Assembly: GCA_009787075.1 (NCBI GenBank)
Contig: WRGS01000199.1
Coordinates: 1-11,602 of the forward strand
Direction of reading: 5' to 3'
DNA: 11,602 nucleotides
Source of the DNA: Paludibacter sp.
Lineage (GTDB): Bacteria > Bacteroidota > Bacteroidia > Bacteroidales > Paludibacteraceae
The notes under the pieces are model-generated. The model ran no database searches. It was not told the DNA's origin and saw only the letters and a list, made by a program, of their open reading frames with translations. The position numbers were made by a program, and so were the translations under genes. Shown piece by piece: positions 1 through 7,786 of the stretch (the stretch's first letter is position 1; every line of letters begins with the position of its first letter).

Positions 1-815
1 GTAAAAACAGTTGCAAGATTTTTCAATTGATAAATTCCACTTAAACCAGAAAAACATTTAAAACTGAATGCATATTTTTTAGAAATAACTATGTAACTTA
101 TTTTGCCGTTAGGCAGATATTCGGGGTCTGTTATTTCATATTTTTCCTGTGCAAAAAACAGCGGCGCTAATAATTCATTCGCCTTTTCAATAAAAACAGG
201 ACGCGTTTCATCCACTGCCTCGCCAACAACCACAGGCACTTTTTTCTTTATAATTCCGGCTTTTTCTGCAGCAATATCTGCCAATGTATTGCCTAAAAAT
301 TCCGTATGGTCAAGGGCAATATTTGTGATAACAGAAAGCAGAGGCGTGAGGATATTTGTACTGTCGAGCCGTCCGCCAAGCCCTACTTCCACTACTGCAA
401 TTTTTATTTTATTATCATAAAAATAGCGAAAAGCCATTGCCGTTGTAAATTCAAAAAACGATAACTTTTTCTGTTCCAAAAGATTTTTATGCCTTTCAAC
501 AAAATTAATAACATACTGATGGTCAATTGTTTTGCCGTCAATTCTTATTCTTTCGTCAAAATCAACCAGATGCGGCGAAGTGTAAAGCCCTGTTTTGTAG
601 CCAGCTGCCTGCAAACACGCCGCAAGATAATGAGAAACAGAGCCTTTACCGTTTGTTCCTGCAACGAGAATTGCTCTGAATTTTTTGTGCGGATTGCCCA
701 AAGCAGACATCAACCATTTCATATTTTCAAGTCCGGGCTTATATGCAGCCGCGCCAATGTTGTGAAATGCTGGAGTTTGCGCATAAAGATATTTAATAGT
801 TTGATCGTAAGTCAT
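1..815 (-). CDS. folC: Bifunctional folylpolyglutamate synthase / dihydrofolate synthase, N-terminal part (cut by window edge)
   Basis: This cytoplasmic ligase adds glutamate to dihydropteroate and to reduced folates, using ATP. Reading leftward from ATG at 813-815, 271 codons are open to the window edge. The fragment has the Mur-ligase-type ATP loop GTNGKGS (residues 53-59), SPHL (80-83), the FolC signature E-V-GLGGRLDSTN (143-154) with a likely Mg-binding Glu143, NIALDHTEFLG (165-175) with His170, and AEKAGIIK (183-190). Lys185 sits where FolC enzymes carry a carbamylated lysine. About 150 C-terminal residues, including the rest of the glutamate-binding domain, lie outside the window. The start is supported by the typical N-terminus (YDQTIKYLYAQTPAFHNIG), and no Shine-Dalgarno sequence is visible. 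The gene diverges from the TPR gene to its right. Identification rests on contiguous family motifs and is secure. Confidence 0.96.
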   Translation of the reverse strand, partial: MTYDQTIKYLYAQTPAFHNIGAAAYKPGLENMKWLMSALGNPHKKFRAILVAGTNGKGSVSHYLAACLQAAGYKTGLYTSPHLVDFDERIRIDGKTIDHQYVINFVERHKNLLEQKKLSFFEFTTAMAFRYFYDNKIKIAVVEVGLGGRLDSTNILTPLLSVITNIALDHTEFLGNTLADIAAEKAGIIKKKVPVVVGEAVDETRPVFIEKANELLAPLFFAQEKYEITDPEYLPNGKISYIVISKKYAFSFKCFSGLSGIYQLKNLATVF

Positions 816-1147
816 ATTGCTTTTATTTTTGCAAAAATAACATAAAATTTTTTAATTATTAATGGTAATTGATTAATTTGGAAAATTAGCAAACAATGTA
901 TTATTTTGCCGATTATGTTCCTTTTGATGATGTTAAAAATAACAAACAACAATTAACAATTAATAATGATTTTGTTCATTTTACAAGAAACTGTTACCTT
1001 TGCATTCAAAAAAATATCTGAACTGTAATTTATTTTGATTTTTATGAGTAAAAATGATACAAGAACATTAGCAAAATAAATCATAACAAAATGAATTAAA
1101 ATTCGTACAAAATATAAATTTAATATTTTAATAAACAATTAGAAGAA
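816..1147. other. Divergent intergenic region between folC and the TPR gene
   Basis: This 332-base AT-rich stretch holds no convincing gene. On the minus strand, TATTTTTG at 832-839 matches the Bacteroidota -7 element just upstream of folC, but there is no TTG at the -33 distance, so it is only a weak candidate. The direct repeat AACAATT sits near 947-960. On the plus strand there is a strong promoter at 971-1002, followed by a leader of about 140 nt before the ATG at 1148. I see no riboswitch or RNA gene in the leader. Confidence 0.6.
971..1002 (+). promoter_or_regulatory. Bacteroidota-type -33/-7 promoter for the TPR gene
   Basis: TTTG at 971-974 is followed, after 20 nt, by TACCTTTG at 995-1002. 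This fits the Bacteroidota housekeeping sigma consensus (TTTG, 19-21 nt, TAnnTTTG) without mismatch. Transcription would begin near 1008-1010, giving a leader of roughly 140 nt to the ATG at 1148. The match is seen directly; its activity is inferred. Confidence 0.7.
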
Positions 1148-2525
1148 ATGCAAAAAGGATTATTTATTTTATCAGCAGCCGTATTATTTGGCTTAAGTTT
1201 GCAACAGGCAAACGCACAAACCACCACTTTAACCTATTACCGATAAGGTAAACTACACAAAACTTGATTACAATAAACTGAAGATTGAAAAAACTGAAGA
1301 TGGATATTGGGCGACTCTGCCTTTTACCGTAACGCAAACTCCGTCCGACGACGAACTGTTTTGGCTTGCTTTGTATTATACCAAAGACAGTAAATTTAAC
1401 AGTTGGGGCATTTACAATGCAGACGGCAAATTTATTTGTCGAAACTTTGTAAAATATTCCGCAGGCAGCGAACGATATATTATACAGGCGCAACCACATT
1501 TGGCGGAACAAATTACAAAGGGAAATTACACATTAAAAATAAATTTCAAAGAAAAATCTGTAAATGATGTGCAAATAAGCATAGGCTATTCCACACAAAA
1601 GAAATACGATGGATATATTGAGTCGCTTAAGCAAAAAAGGCTGAACAGCATTTTGCCGCCAAACTCTACTTCTGACCAATGGTCTAAAAAAGGCAAAGAA
1701 TATGTTGATAATAATGACAGTTTCAATGCGGCAATCTGTTATGAACAGGCAAATAAATTAAACCCAAGCGACCAAACAACAATTTATTGGTTAGGAGCGT
1801 GTTATTACTTTTTAGAACAATATGACGATGCAATTCAATATCTTGAAAAAGCCAAAACGTTTTTCAAAAATGATGTTATAAAACAAATGTTAGGTCATTC
1901 TTATTATCAAACAGATAATTATCAAAAAGCCGCTGAAAATTTAAGTTATATCGAAAAAACCGCAAACGATTATTATGTTTCGGGAATCAGCAAATATAAA
2001 TTGAAAAATTATAAAAGTGCATTTGATGCGTTCAAAGAAGTAAGAAAACAAATAACGCAAGATGACGAATTGTATGCAACTACGCTTTATTATCAAGCTC
2101 TTTCGCAATGGGAAATTGGCAACGAAAAGCCAAAAGGCGGTTGGGGAGGCACAGCAACTAAATTTGAGGCATTGTTATCAATTATAAAAGCAGCCGAATT
2201 AGGAGTATCTGATACCGAAACAACCATTGAATCGCTTTTTACAGGAAGAAACGATAAATCATATCTGTTATCAGGAACTAAATGGGAAAAGAAAACATCA
2301 AGCAATCATAAAGGCAAGTATTATGAATTTTTCAATAATAAAACTGCAAACGGAGTAGATTTGGATAATAATAAAAGCAGTAAAAATAAACCTTATGTTT
2401 TTGACGGAATATTCGGTATTTTTAATGGCAATAAGGTATTTTGTTTATTTGAGGACAGGTTGTATGACAATTTAGATGATTTATTATCTTATTCCCGCGG
2501 CGATAACTATAAAAAAGTAAAATAA
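1148..2525 (+). CDS. Exported TPR-repeat protein, apparently frameshifted after the signal peptide
   Basis: The ATG at 1148 opens a clear signal peptide with a hydrophobic core (LFILSAAVLFGLSL) and an ANA-Q cleavage site at about residues 22-25. That frame stops at 1244-1246 after TTTLTYYR. The frame shifted by +1 is open from 1233 to the TAA at 2523-2525 and has no convincing start of its own near its beginning. Skipping one base, for example T1235, joins them into one protein of about 458 residues. The body has a predicted beta-rich N-terminal domain (about 1250-1660), then TPR-like helical repeats (about 1677-2100) with typical W-Y-A patterns such as WLGACYYFLEQYDDAIQYL, and an uncharacterised C-terminal region ending in a lysine-rich tail. 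If intact it would be periplasmic or outer-membrane associated and probably bind proteins. Its specific role is unknown. A start at the internal ATG at 1371 would lose both the signal peptide and part of the first domain. Confidence 0.75.
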
Positions 2526-2610
2526 TAGACATTATATTGATTAAAGCCTAAACTCCCTGATTATCAATTGATTAAAAACATAAAAGTTACTTATTATATA
2601 TAATATCTAA

Positions 2611-2756
2611 TTATTAATGGGATTTCTAAAAATCCTGTTTCTCCGTCATTGCGACTGCAAGGAACGAAGCAGGAAGCAATTCATAGTGTTGATTTTCAAT
2701 AGATTGCTTCGGGATGTCGCCCTCGCAATGACGTTTTTAGATGTTTCCATTAATTA
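2611..2756. repeat. Palindromic intergenic repeat element between convergent genes
   Basis: This is a nested imperfect inverted repeat of about 146 bp. The outer arms are ATTAATGG (2613-2620) and CCATTAAT (2747-2754), next to matching CTAAAAA / TTTTTAG segments. The middle arms CGTCATTGCGA (2644-2654) and TCGCAATGACG (2723-2733) are perfect. The inner arms are GAAGCAAT (2673-2680) and ATTGCTTC (2703-2710). The core resembles the dispersed 'GTCATTGCGA...GAAGCAATC' repeats known from many bacterial genomes; that likeness is from memory. The right hairpin arm is followed by TTTTTAG on the plus strand, so the element may also end transcription of the TPR gene. It runs right up to the dnaE stop codon. 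Confidence 0.75.
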
Positions 2757-5700
2757 TCACGCTGCTGCAAATTCCAAAATATCCTGACTTTCGTAATTTT
2801 TTAGAAATCGGAAAAAATTATGATTAATATTTATGCGATGTTTTCGGGCAAAAAGCGTTAATTTGCCACCGGATTGCATTTGGTCAAAAATCTTAATATA
2901 AAGATTTGTCATTCCTTTATTTTCTGTAATTTGCTGAGTGAGCGCGGCAACAAAATCATCATCAATTTTTTGATATGGAATACTGATTGTCAAATTGCCT
3001 ACTGATGTATTCCGCACATTTTCGAGCATATCAATTCGTTGAATTTTCATTTCGAGCTCAGTTTTTTCTCCGATGCTTTGCTGCTTTTGATTTCCATAAC
3101 GAAAATCTGCGCCGCGTTCCTGCACCGTTGCTGTAATCATAACGTAAGCATCTTTAATCATATAATTGCGGAATTCGGGATAATTTTTGCCAAAAAGCGC
3201 AAACTCATACGCTCCGTCGTAATCTTCAAGAGTAAAAAATCCGCATGGATTTCCCGCTTTTGTTGTTGCGTGGCGCACGGAGGTAATAATTCCGCCGATT
3301 TTCAGTTGCCGATTTTTTATAGCCTGCAAATCGGTTAATTCTATGGTTTTTGTATTACATATAAATTTAACTTCAAATTCATAAGTGTCAAGCGGATGTG
3401 CCGAAAGATAAATCCCGATAAGTTCGCGCTCGGCGTTAAGTTTTTTAAGAATTGACCATTCTTCTGCATGCGGAATTTCCGGTTTTACAATTTGCACCGC
3501 CTCGCCGCCTCCAAAGAGCGAAATTTGATTTGCCGATTTGTCTGTTTGAAATTTATTGCCGTATCTTATCAGTGTTTCAATAAAAGTTGCGTCTTCTGTT
3601 TTCGGATTTTTTTCAAAAAGTTGCTCGCGGCGTATGCCCAGCCCGTCGAATGCGCCTGAAAGAGCCAAACTTTCCAATACTCGTTTATTTGTAGATGTTA
3701 AATTATTACGTTCTATAAAATCAAAAATACTTTTATATTTTCCATTTTCGCGCTCGTTGATAATTGCAATTGCTGCACCTTCGCCGACGCCTTTTATACC
3801 GCCAAGTCCAAAACGGATATTTCCTTTTTGCGTTACCGTAAAGTTCAAATCAGACTCATTAACATCAGGGCTTAAAACATTAATTCCCATTGCTTTACAT
3901 TCGTCCATAAATTTTGAAACCTCAGTAATATTATCGCGGTTGCGCGTTAAGTTTGCCGCCATAAATTCGGCAGGAAAATGTGCTTTAAGGTATGCAGTTT
4001 GGTATGCAACGAGCGAATAAGCCGTTGCGTGGCTTTTGTTGAATGCATATTTTGCAAATTCCGACCAGTCGTCCCAAATTTTTTCAAGTTTCTTTATCGG
4101 AGCATAACCGTTTTTTTGCGCACCTTCCATAAATTTTTCTCTGAGCGATGCCATTTTTGTTTTATCTTTTTTCCCCATCGCTTTGCGCAAATCGTCGCTC
4201 TGACCGCGCGTAAAACCTGCAATATCACGGCTGAGAAGCATTACCTGCTCCTGATAAACCGTTACGCCATAAGTTTCTTTCAATCGTTTTTCCATTTGAG
4301 GAAAATCGTAAGAAATTTTTTCGCGCCCATGCTTGCGGTTGATAAACGATGGAATATACTGCATCGGACCGGGTCGATAAAGCGCATTCATTGCTATAAG
4401 GTCTTTAAATTCAGAGGGCTGCAAATCACGCAGATATTTGCGCATTCCGTCCGATTCAAACTGAAAAATGCCGACTGTACGTCCTGCGCTAAAAAGTTCG
4501 TATGCAGTGCGGTCGTCAGGAGGAATATCATTAATATCCAAATCAATGTTTTTAGTTTTTTTGATGTTATTTAACGCCTCTTTTATAATTGATAAAGTTT
4601 TTAATCCTAAAAAGTCCATTTTTATCAATCCGACATCTTCAATAACTGCGCCTTCGTATTGAGTTACAAGCACTTCTTCGTTTGTTTCCTTATCTGTAAC
4701 AGTGCTTACAGGAACAAAATTCGTCAAATCGTCTGCGCCGATAATCACTCCGCAGGCGTGAACTCCTGTTTGGCGCACAGTTCCTTCAAGCATTTCGGCG
4801 TATTTTAAGGTTGTAACAATATTTTGGTCGGGCGAAGAAAGTTCTGCACGCATTTCGGGTACAAGATTATAAACATTTGTCAGATTGACTTTTACAGATT
4901 TCCCTTCGCGGTCTTCGGGCAATTTGTCGGGAATAAGTTTTACCAAACGGTTTGCTTCCGAAAGCGGCAATTTTTGCACTCGCGCCACATCTTTAATCGA
5001 CGATTTTGCAGCCATAGTTCCGTATGTAATAACACGCGCTACACGCTCTTTGCCGTATTTTTCAGTAACCCATTGCAAAATTTTATCGCGTCCGTCATCA
5101 TCAAAATCGGTATCAATATCAGGCAGCGAATTTCTGTCGGGATTAAGAAAACGCTCAAACAGCAAATCGTATTTAAAAGGGTCGATATTCATAATTTTCA
5201 GGCAGTAGGCAACTACCGAACCCACCACCGAGCCGCGCCCCGGTCCGACAAAAACATTCATCGCACGCGCTGCCGAAATAAAATCTTGAACGATAAGAAA
5301 ATATCCGGGAAATCCCATTAATTTTATTGTATTTAATTCAAAATCAATGCGTTCGCGGATTTCATCAGTCAAATCTTTGTAACGCTCTGCCGCGCCTTTG
5401 TAAGTAAGTTGCGTAAGATAATCCGATTCCAACTTTACGCGCACAACTTTTTTATAGCCGCCAAGTTGCTCAAATCTGCCGCCAAATTCCTCACGCAACA
5501 TTTCTTCCGAAAATTTTTGAGCGTATTGCTGTTCCGTTCCAAAATCCGCAGGAATTTCAAAAACAGGCATCAGCGCATCAGAATCAATGCTGAAAGATTC
5601 AATTTTGTCGGCAACTTCCATCGTGTTTTCGAGCACTTGCGGCAAGTCGGCAAAAATTTCCCACATTTGTTGCGGCGTTTTAAGCCATTCCTGCTTTGTG

Positions 5701-6632
5701 TAACGCATGCGCTTGGGGTCGTCAAGGTCTTTGCCTGTGCTCAAACAAATCAAACGGTCGTGCGCTTCTGCGTGTTCTTCTTCCACAAAATGCACGTCAT
5801 TTGTGGCAATAACTTTGGTATCGGTACGCCGTCCCAATTCTATAATTGCCTTATTTACAATTTGTTGATATTTGAAAACTCGCGTATCTGCATTTGGTTT
5901 ATCGGTTTTGTGGCGTTGAATTTCCAAATAAAAATCGTCTCCAAAAATATTTTTAAACCATTGCACCGACTTTTCCGCCTCGCGCATATTTTCTTCTGTT
6001 ATGGTAAATAAATCTTCAATACCGCTTTGCGCAACATCTTCATCATCAACATCTTTTGCAAAATTTCCCATTAATTTCTGTGGAATTTCGCCACCAAGGC
6101 ACGCCGAACTCACAATCAGCCCCTCGTGATATTTTTCCAGCAATTCCTTATCAATTCTCGGCTTGTAATAATGTCCGTCAATCCAAGCGGCAGAAACAAG
6201 TTTGCAAAGATTTTGATAGCCCTTTTTGTTTTTCGCCAAAAGAATCAGATGCCAGCCGCCGCGGTCTGTTTTGTTGGTTTTGTCTTTTAAAAGCATTCCG
6301 CGCCGCGCCATATAGCCTTCACAGCCGATAATCGGCTTAAAAAGTTTCGCCTTTTCCGCCTGCAATTCTGCCTGAAGCGACAAAATATTTTGCTCGTCCT
6401 TTGTTTCTTTCAGTTTTTTTTCAATATCATTAATTTTGGCAAGGACAGGCTTATTAATTTTTTTTACATAATTAATAAATTCTTTGATGCCGAACATATT
6501 GCCGTGGTCGGTAAGAGCGATGGAGTTCATTCCATCTTTTCGCGCCTTATCAACCAAACCGTCAATTGACGACATTCCATCAAGAATCGAATAACATGAA
6601 TGGACATGAAGATGTGTAAAAGGGAATTGCAT
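2757..6632 (-). CDS. dnaE: DNA polymerase III subunit alpha (DnaE-type replicative polymerase)
   Basis: This is the catalytic alpha subunit of the replicative polymerase, a 1291-residue C-family enzyme and longer than the roughly 1160-residue E. coli protein. The N-terminal PHP domain has HLHVH (7-11), TDHGN (41-45), GCE (103-105), WH (127-128), ACLGG (177-181), LEIQRH (236-241) and NDVH (278-281). A charged, probably coiled insertion at about 60-100 is part of the extra length. The polymerase domain has GPGRGSVVGS, then PDIDTDF (504-510) with catalytic Asp505 and Asp507, and KMDFLGL with the third aspartate, Asp673. The fingers motif YQEQVMLLSRDIAGF follows near 790. A clamp-binding motif QISLF lies at 1036-1040, then an OB fold at about 1106-1190. 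The protein ends in AAA before a TGA stop. The start at 6632 gives the standard FTHLHVHS N-terminus. No frameshift or truncation is seen. Confidence 0.98.
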   Translation of the reverse strand: MQFPFTHLHVHSCYSILDGMSSIDGLVDKARKDGMNSIALTDHGNMFGIKEFINYVKKINKPVLAKINDIEKKLKETKDEQNILSLQAELQAEKAKLFKPIIGCEGYMARRGMLLKDKTNKTDRGGWHLILLAKNKKGYQNLCKLVSAAWIDGHYYKPRIDKELLEKYHEGLIVSSACLGGEIPQKLMGNFAKDVDDEDVAQSGIEDLFTITEENMREAEKSVQWFKNIFGDDFYLEIQRHKTDKPNADTRVFKYQQIVNKAIIELGRRTDTKVIATNDVHFVEEEHAEAHDRLICLSTGKDLDDPKRMRYTKQEWLKTPQQMWEIFADLPQVLENTMEVADKIESFSIDSDALMPVFEIPADFGTEQQYAQKFSEEMLREEFGGRFEQLGGYKKVVRVKLESDYLTQLTYKGAAERYKDLTDEIRERIDFELNTIKLMGFPGYFLIVQDFISAARAMNVFVGPGRGSVVGSVVAYCLKIMNIDPFKYDLLFERFLNPDRNSLPDIDTDFDDDGRDKILQWVTEKYGKERVARVITYGTMAAKSSIKDVARVQKLPLSEANRLVKLIPDKLPEDREGKSVKVNLTNVYNLVPEMRAELSSPDQNIVTTLKYAEMLEGTVRQTGVHACGVIIGADDLTNFVPVSTVTDKETNEEVLVTQYEGAVIEDVGLIKMDFLGLKTLSIIKEALNNIKKTKNIDLDINDIPPDDRTAYELFSAGRTVGIFQFESDGMRKYLRDLQPSEFKDLIAMNALYRPGPMQYIPSFINRKHGREKISYDFPQMEKRLKETYGVTVYQEQVMLLSRDIAGFTRGQSDDLRKAMGKKDKTKMASLREKFMEGAQKNGYAPIKKLEKIWDDWSEFAKYAFNKSHATAYSLVAYQTAYLKAHFPAEFMAANLTRNRDNITEVSKFMDECKAMGINVLSPDVNESDLNFTVTQKGNIRFGLGGIKGVGEGAAIAIINERENGKYKSIFDFIERNNLTSTNKRVLESLALSGAFDGLGIRREQLFEKNPKTEDATFIETLIRYGNKFQTDKSANQISLFGGGEAVQIVKPEIPHAEEWSILKKLNAERELIGIYLSAHPLDTYEFEVKFICNTKTIELTDLQAIKNRQLKIGGIITSVRHATTKAGNPCGFFTLEDYDGAYEFALFGKNYPEFRNYMIKDAYVMITATVQERGADFRYGNQKQQSIGEKTELEMKIQRIDMLENVRNTSVGNLTISIPYQKIDDDFVAALTQQITENKGMTNLYIKIFDQMQSGGKLTLFARKHRININHNFFRFLKNYESQDILEFAAA

Positions 6633-6707
6633 AATATTTATAAAATCTTTAAATTTAACAGTTTAGAATATTTTAAAAAAAATATTTTTAAAAGAAAAAT
6701 CAGACTG

Positions 6708-6740
6708 CTAAATTACGGCAATTTTTTAATTTTCCCAAAA
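6708..6740 (-). promoter_or_regulatory. Candidate Bacteroidota promoter for dnaE
   Basis: Read on the minus strand, TTTTG (6740-6736) is followed after 20 nt by TAATTTAG (6715-6708), which has one mismatch to the -7 consensus TAnnTTTG. The predicted start of transcription near 6701 would leave a leader of about 70 nt before the dnaE ATG at 6632. Position and spacing fit, but one mismatch in an AT-rich region makes this tentative. Confidence 0.4.
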
Positions 6741-6765
6741 AAAGTTATAAACACAAGAAAAATTT

Positions 6766-6913
6766 AAGAGGTTATCTCAAAAGTCTTTTTACCGTAAAGA
6801 CGCAAAGATTTTTCGCAAAGGACGCAAAGAATATATTTTTGAAATTCAATACTTTGCGTAAATCCATTGCGAAACTTGCGGTTAAGTTTTTTGTATTTTT
6901 TAGATAACCTCTT
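6766..6913. mobile_element. MITE-like inverted-repeat element
   Basis: Perfect 12-bp terminal inverted repeats, AAGAGGTTATCT (6766-6777) and AGATAACCTCTT (6902-6913), bound a 148-bp element. The arms continue inward as an imperfect inverted repeat. ACCGTAAAGACGCAAAG on the left is echoed by CTTTGCGTAAAT and TTGCGGTTAAG on the right. CGCAAAG occurs at 6801-6807, 6814-6820 and 6823-6829, and CTTTGCG at 6852-6858. Size, terminal repeats and absence of coding capacity fit a non-autonomous miniature transposon, and the ends recall insertion-sequence termini. No clear target-site duplication is visible, so it could instead be an immobile palindromic repeat. Confidence 0.55.
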
Positions 6914-6920
6914 CAAGCCT

Positions 6921-6944
6921 TTCGCGCATTCGCGCATTCGCGCG
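6921..6944. repeat. 8-bp tandem repeat, three copies
   Basis: TTCGCGCA occurs twice in perfect tandem (6921-6928 and 6929-6936), followed by a third copy with one change, TTCGCGCG (6937-6944). It begins seven bases after the MITE-like element and is markedly GC-rich for this region. Confidence 0.75.
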
Positions 6945-6989
6945 TTACCGTAAGTTCCGCTACGCTTCACATACGGTTATTAATATATT

Positions 6990-7072
6990 GCCCTAACTAA
7001 AAATTATTTGGTGGAATCATAGAATTCGGACAAAAGTGAATAATTTTTATTTTTTCATTAGCCCGTTAGGGC
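6990..7072. repeat. Split inverted repeat
   Basis: GCCCTAAC (6990-6997) is the reverse complement of GTTAGGGC (7065-7072). The directly adjacent TAAAAATTATT (6998-7008) is the reverse complement of AATAATTTTTA (7039-7049). On the right the two arm pieces are separated by 15 bases. GCCCGTTAGGGC (7061-7072) is itself a short hairpin. The function is unknown. Confidence 0.6.
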
Positions 7073-7109
7073 GTTATATATCAATAGAATACAATTCAAG
7101 AAACAATTT

Positions 7110-7148
7110 TTGTCCGTAGGGCATTAATCGTTAATGTCCTACGGACAA
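7110..7148. repeat. Long hairpin with 18-bp stem and 3-nt loop
   Basis: Bases 7110-7127 pair with 7131-7148 around a TCG loop. The only non-Watson-Crick position is a G opposite T, which is a wobble pair in RNA. The arm begins TTGTCCGTAGG. A third copy of the arm end, CGGACAAAA at 7027-7035, lies upstream as the reverse complement of 7108-7116. No run of U follows the hairpin on either strand, so it does not look like a standard intrinsic terminator. It could be a repeat unit, a protein-binding site or a structured RNA. Confidence 0.8.
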
Positions 7149-7174
7149 TGTAAAAAGATATTGATTTATTTTCT

Positions 7175-7219
7175 ATTGATATTAATCGCCTACGGCGAAT
7201 TTATTGATTGAATATCAAT
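7175..7219. repeat. Nested hairpin with ATTGATATT arms
   Basis: ATTGATATT (7175-7183) and AATATCAAT (7211-7219) form perfect outer arms. Between them lies a second small hairpin, TCGCC-TAC-GGCGA, at about 7186-7198. In addition TTCTATTGATAT (7171-7182) is the reverse complement of ATATCAATAGAA (7078-7089), which encloses the 18-bp-stem hairpin. The structures therefore form one nested array. Confidence 0.65.
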
Positions 7220-7320
7220 GTGTTATAAAATTTATTATCCAAAACTCATGTTAATAATAAAAAACCTTTGTATCTATTTTATTATAATTTTCACATTGCA
7301 GGTGCAACAAGACAATTACT

Positions 7321-7743
7321 TTACCTGTTCTGTATTTCACCTACAATAATTAAATATTTATTTTCATCACATCTAACCAAAGTGCTGTCATTAATTACTT
7401 TAACAATGGGAAAAGTTTTATCAAACAGCATTACAGATTCAGAATTTTTTTACAAACGCAGAGTTTTTACTTCTAAATCCTCTTTTAAATAGTCATTGCC
7501 TATTTTCTCAAAATTGTAAGTATAAAGTCTTTCTGCAGCACAACCTTGAAACTCAATTAATTTTTTTCTTCTATATTTTCTCAAATGTTCAATATGATAA
7601 ATTTCTCCATCAAAAACAATATTACAAGCAAACGGAAAATCAGGTTTATATGTATTAATTACAACAATTATATCATTGTGTTTGTTTGAACAAGAACAAA
7701 ATATAATGAAGAATAACAATAAATACATCTTTATGTTTTTCAT
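7321..7743 (-). pseudogene. Small predicted lipoprotein gene with an in-frame stop
   Basis: The ATG at 7741-7743 starts a 97-residue reading frame that ends at a TAA at 7450-7452. The N-terminus is a lipoprotein signal, with a hydrophobic run (YLLLFFIIF) and lipidation most likely at Cys18 (FCSC-SNK), so the product would be membrane-anchored. Beyond the stop, the same frame continues for 42 codons of protein-like sequence (SVMLFDKTFPIVKVIND, then KYLIIVGEIQNR) to a second stop at 7321-7323. The simplest reading is a protein of about 140 residues with a nonsense mutation or a sequencing error. If the stop is real, a truncated 97-residue lipoprotein may still be made. No known family is recognised. 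It lies 43 bases downstream of the 7787-8176 gene on the same strand and is probably co-transcribed with it. Confidence 0.6.
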
Positions 7744-7786
7744 TTTTTTAATTTTTTTTCTATAATCAGGTTTGTTAAATTTTTGT

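Larger units (their letters stand above)
6633..7320. other. Gene-poor, repeat-rich intergenic region upstream of dnaE
   Basis: This is 688 bases with no credible gene on either strand. It contains a candidate dnaE promoter, a MITE-like inverted-repeat element (6766-6913), an 8-bp tandem repeat (6921-6944), a small ACCGTA/TACGGT inverted repeat (6947-6977), and a cluster of nested inverted repeats between about 6990 and 7219, each listed separately. The remaining bases are A+T-rich with nothing recognisable. Confidence 0.7.

Noticed and set aside
896..1021. 41-codon open frame starting MYYFADYVPFDD in the intergenic region
   Set aside because: It overlaps the strong promoter at 971-1002, and its second half translates the AACAATT-type repeat. 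There is no homology I recognise and no ribosome binding site.
1044..1079. 11-codon leader reading frame (MSKNDTRTLAK) in the 5' leader of the TPR gene
   Set aside because: It is short and not followed by an attenuator-like hairpin. Such frames are expected by chance in 140 nt.
2592..2605. 14-bp perfect palindrome TATTATATATAATA
   Set aside because: It is a simple A/T alternation in a very AT-rich stretch and easily arises by chance.
3039..6331. Many plus-strand frames of 60-200 residues within the dnaE region
   Set aside because: They are antisense shadows of dnaE, whose motifs are continuous over the full length.
6764..6970. 68-residue minus-strand reading frame over the MITE-like element
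   Set aside because: It is a translation of the inverted-repeat element and the 8-bp tandem repeat, with lysine/arginine-rich low-complexity composition. It is almost certainly not a gene.
7268..7492. 74-residue plus-strand reading frame
   Set aside because: It lies antisense to the continuation of the lipoprotein gene, which has the more protein-like sequence in its own frame.
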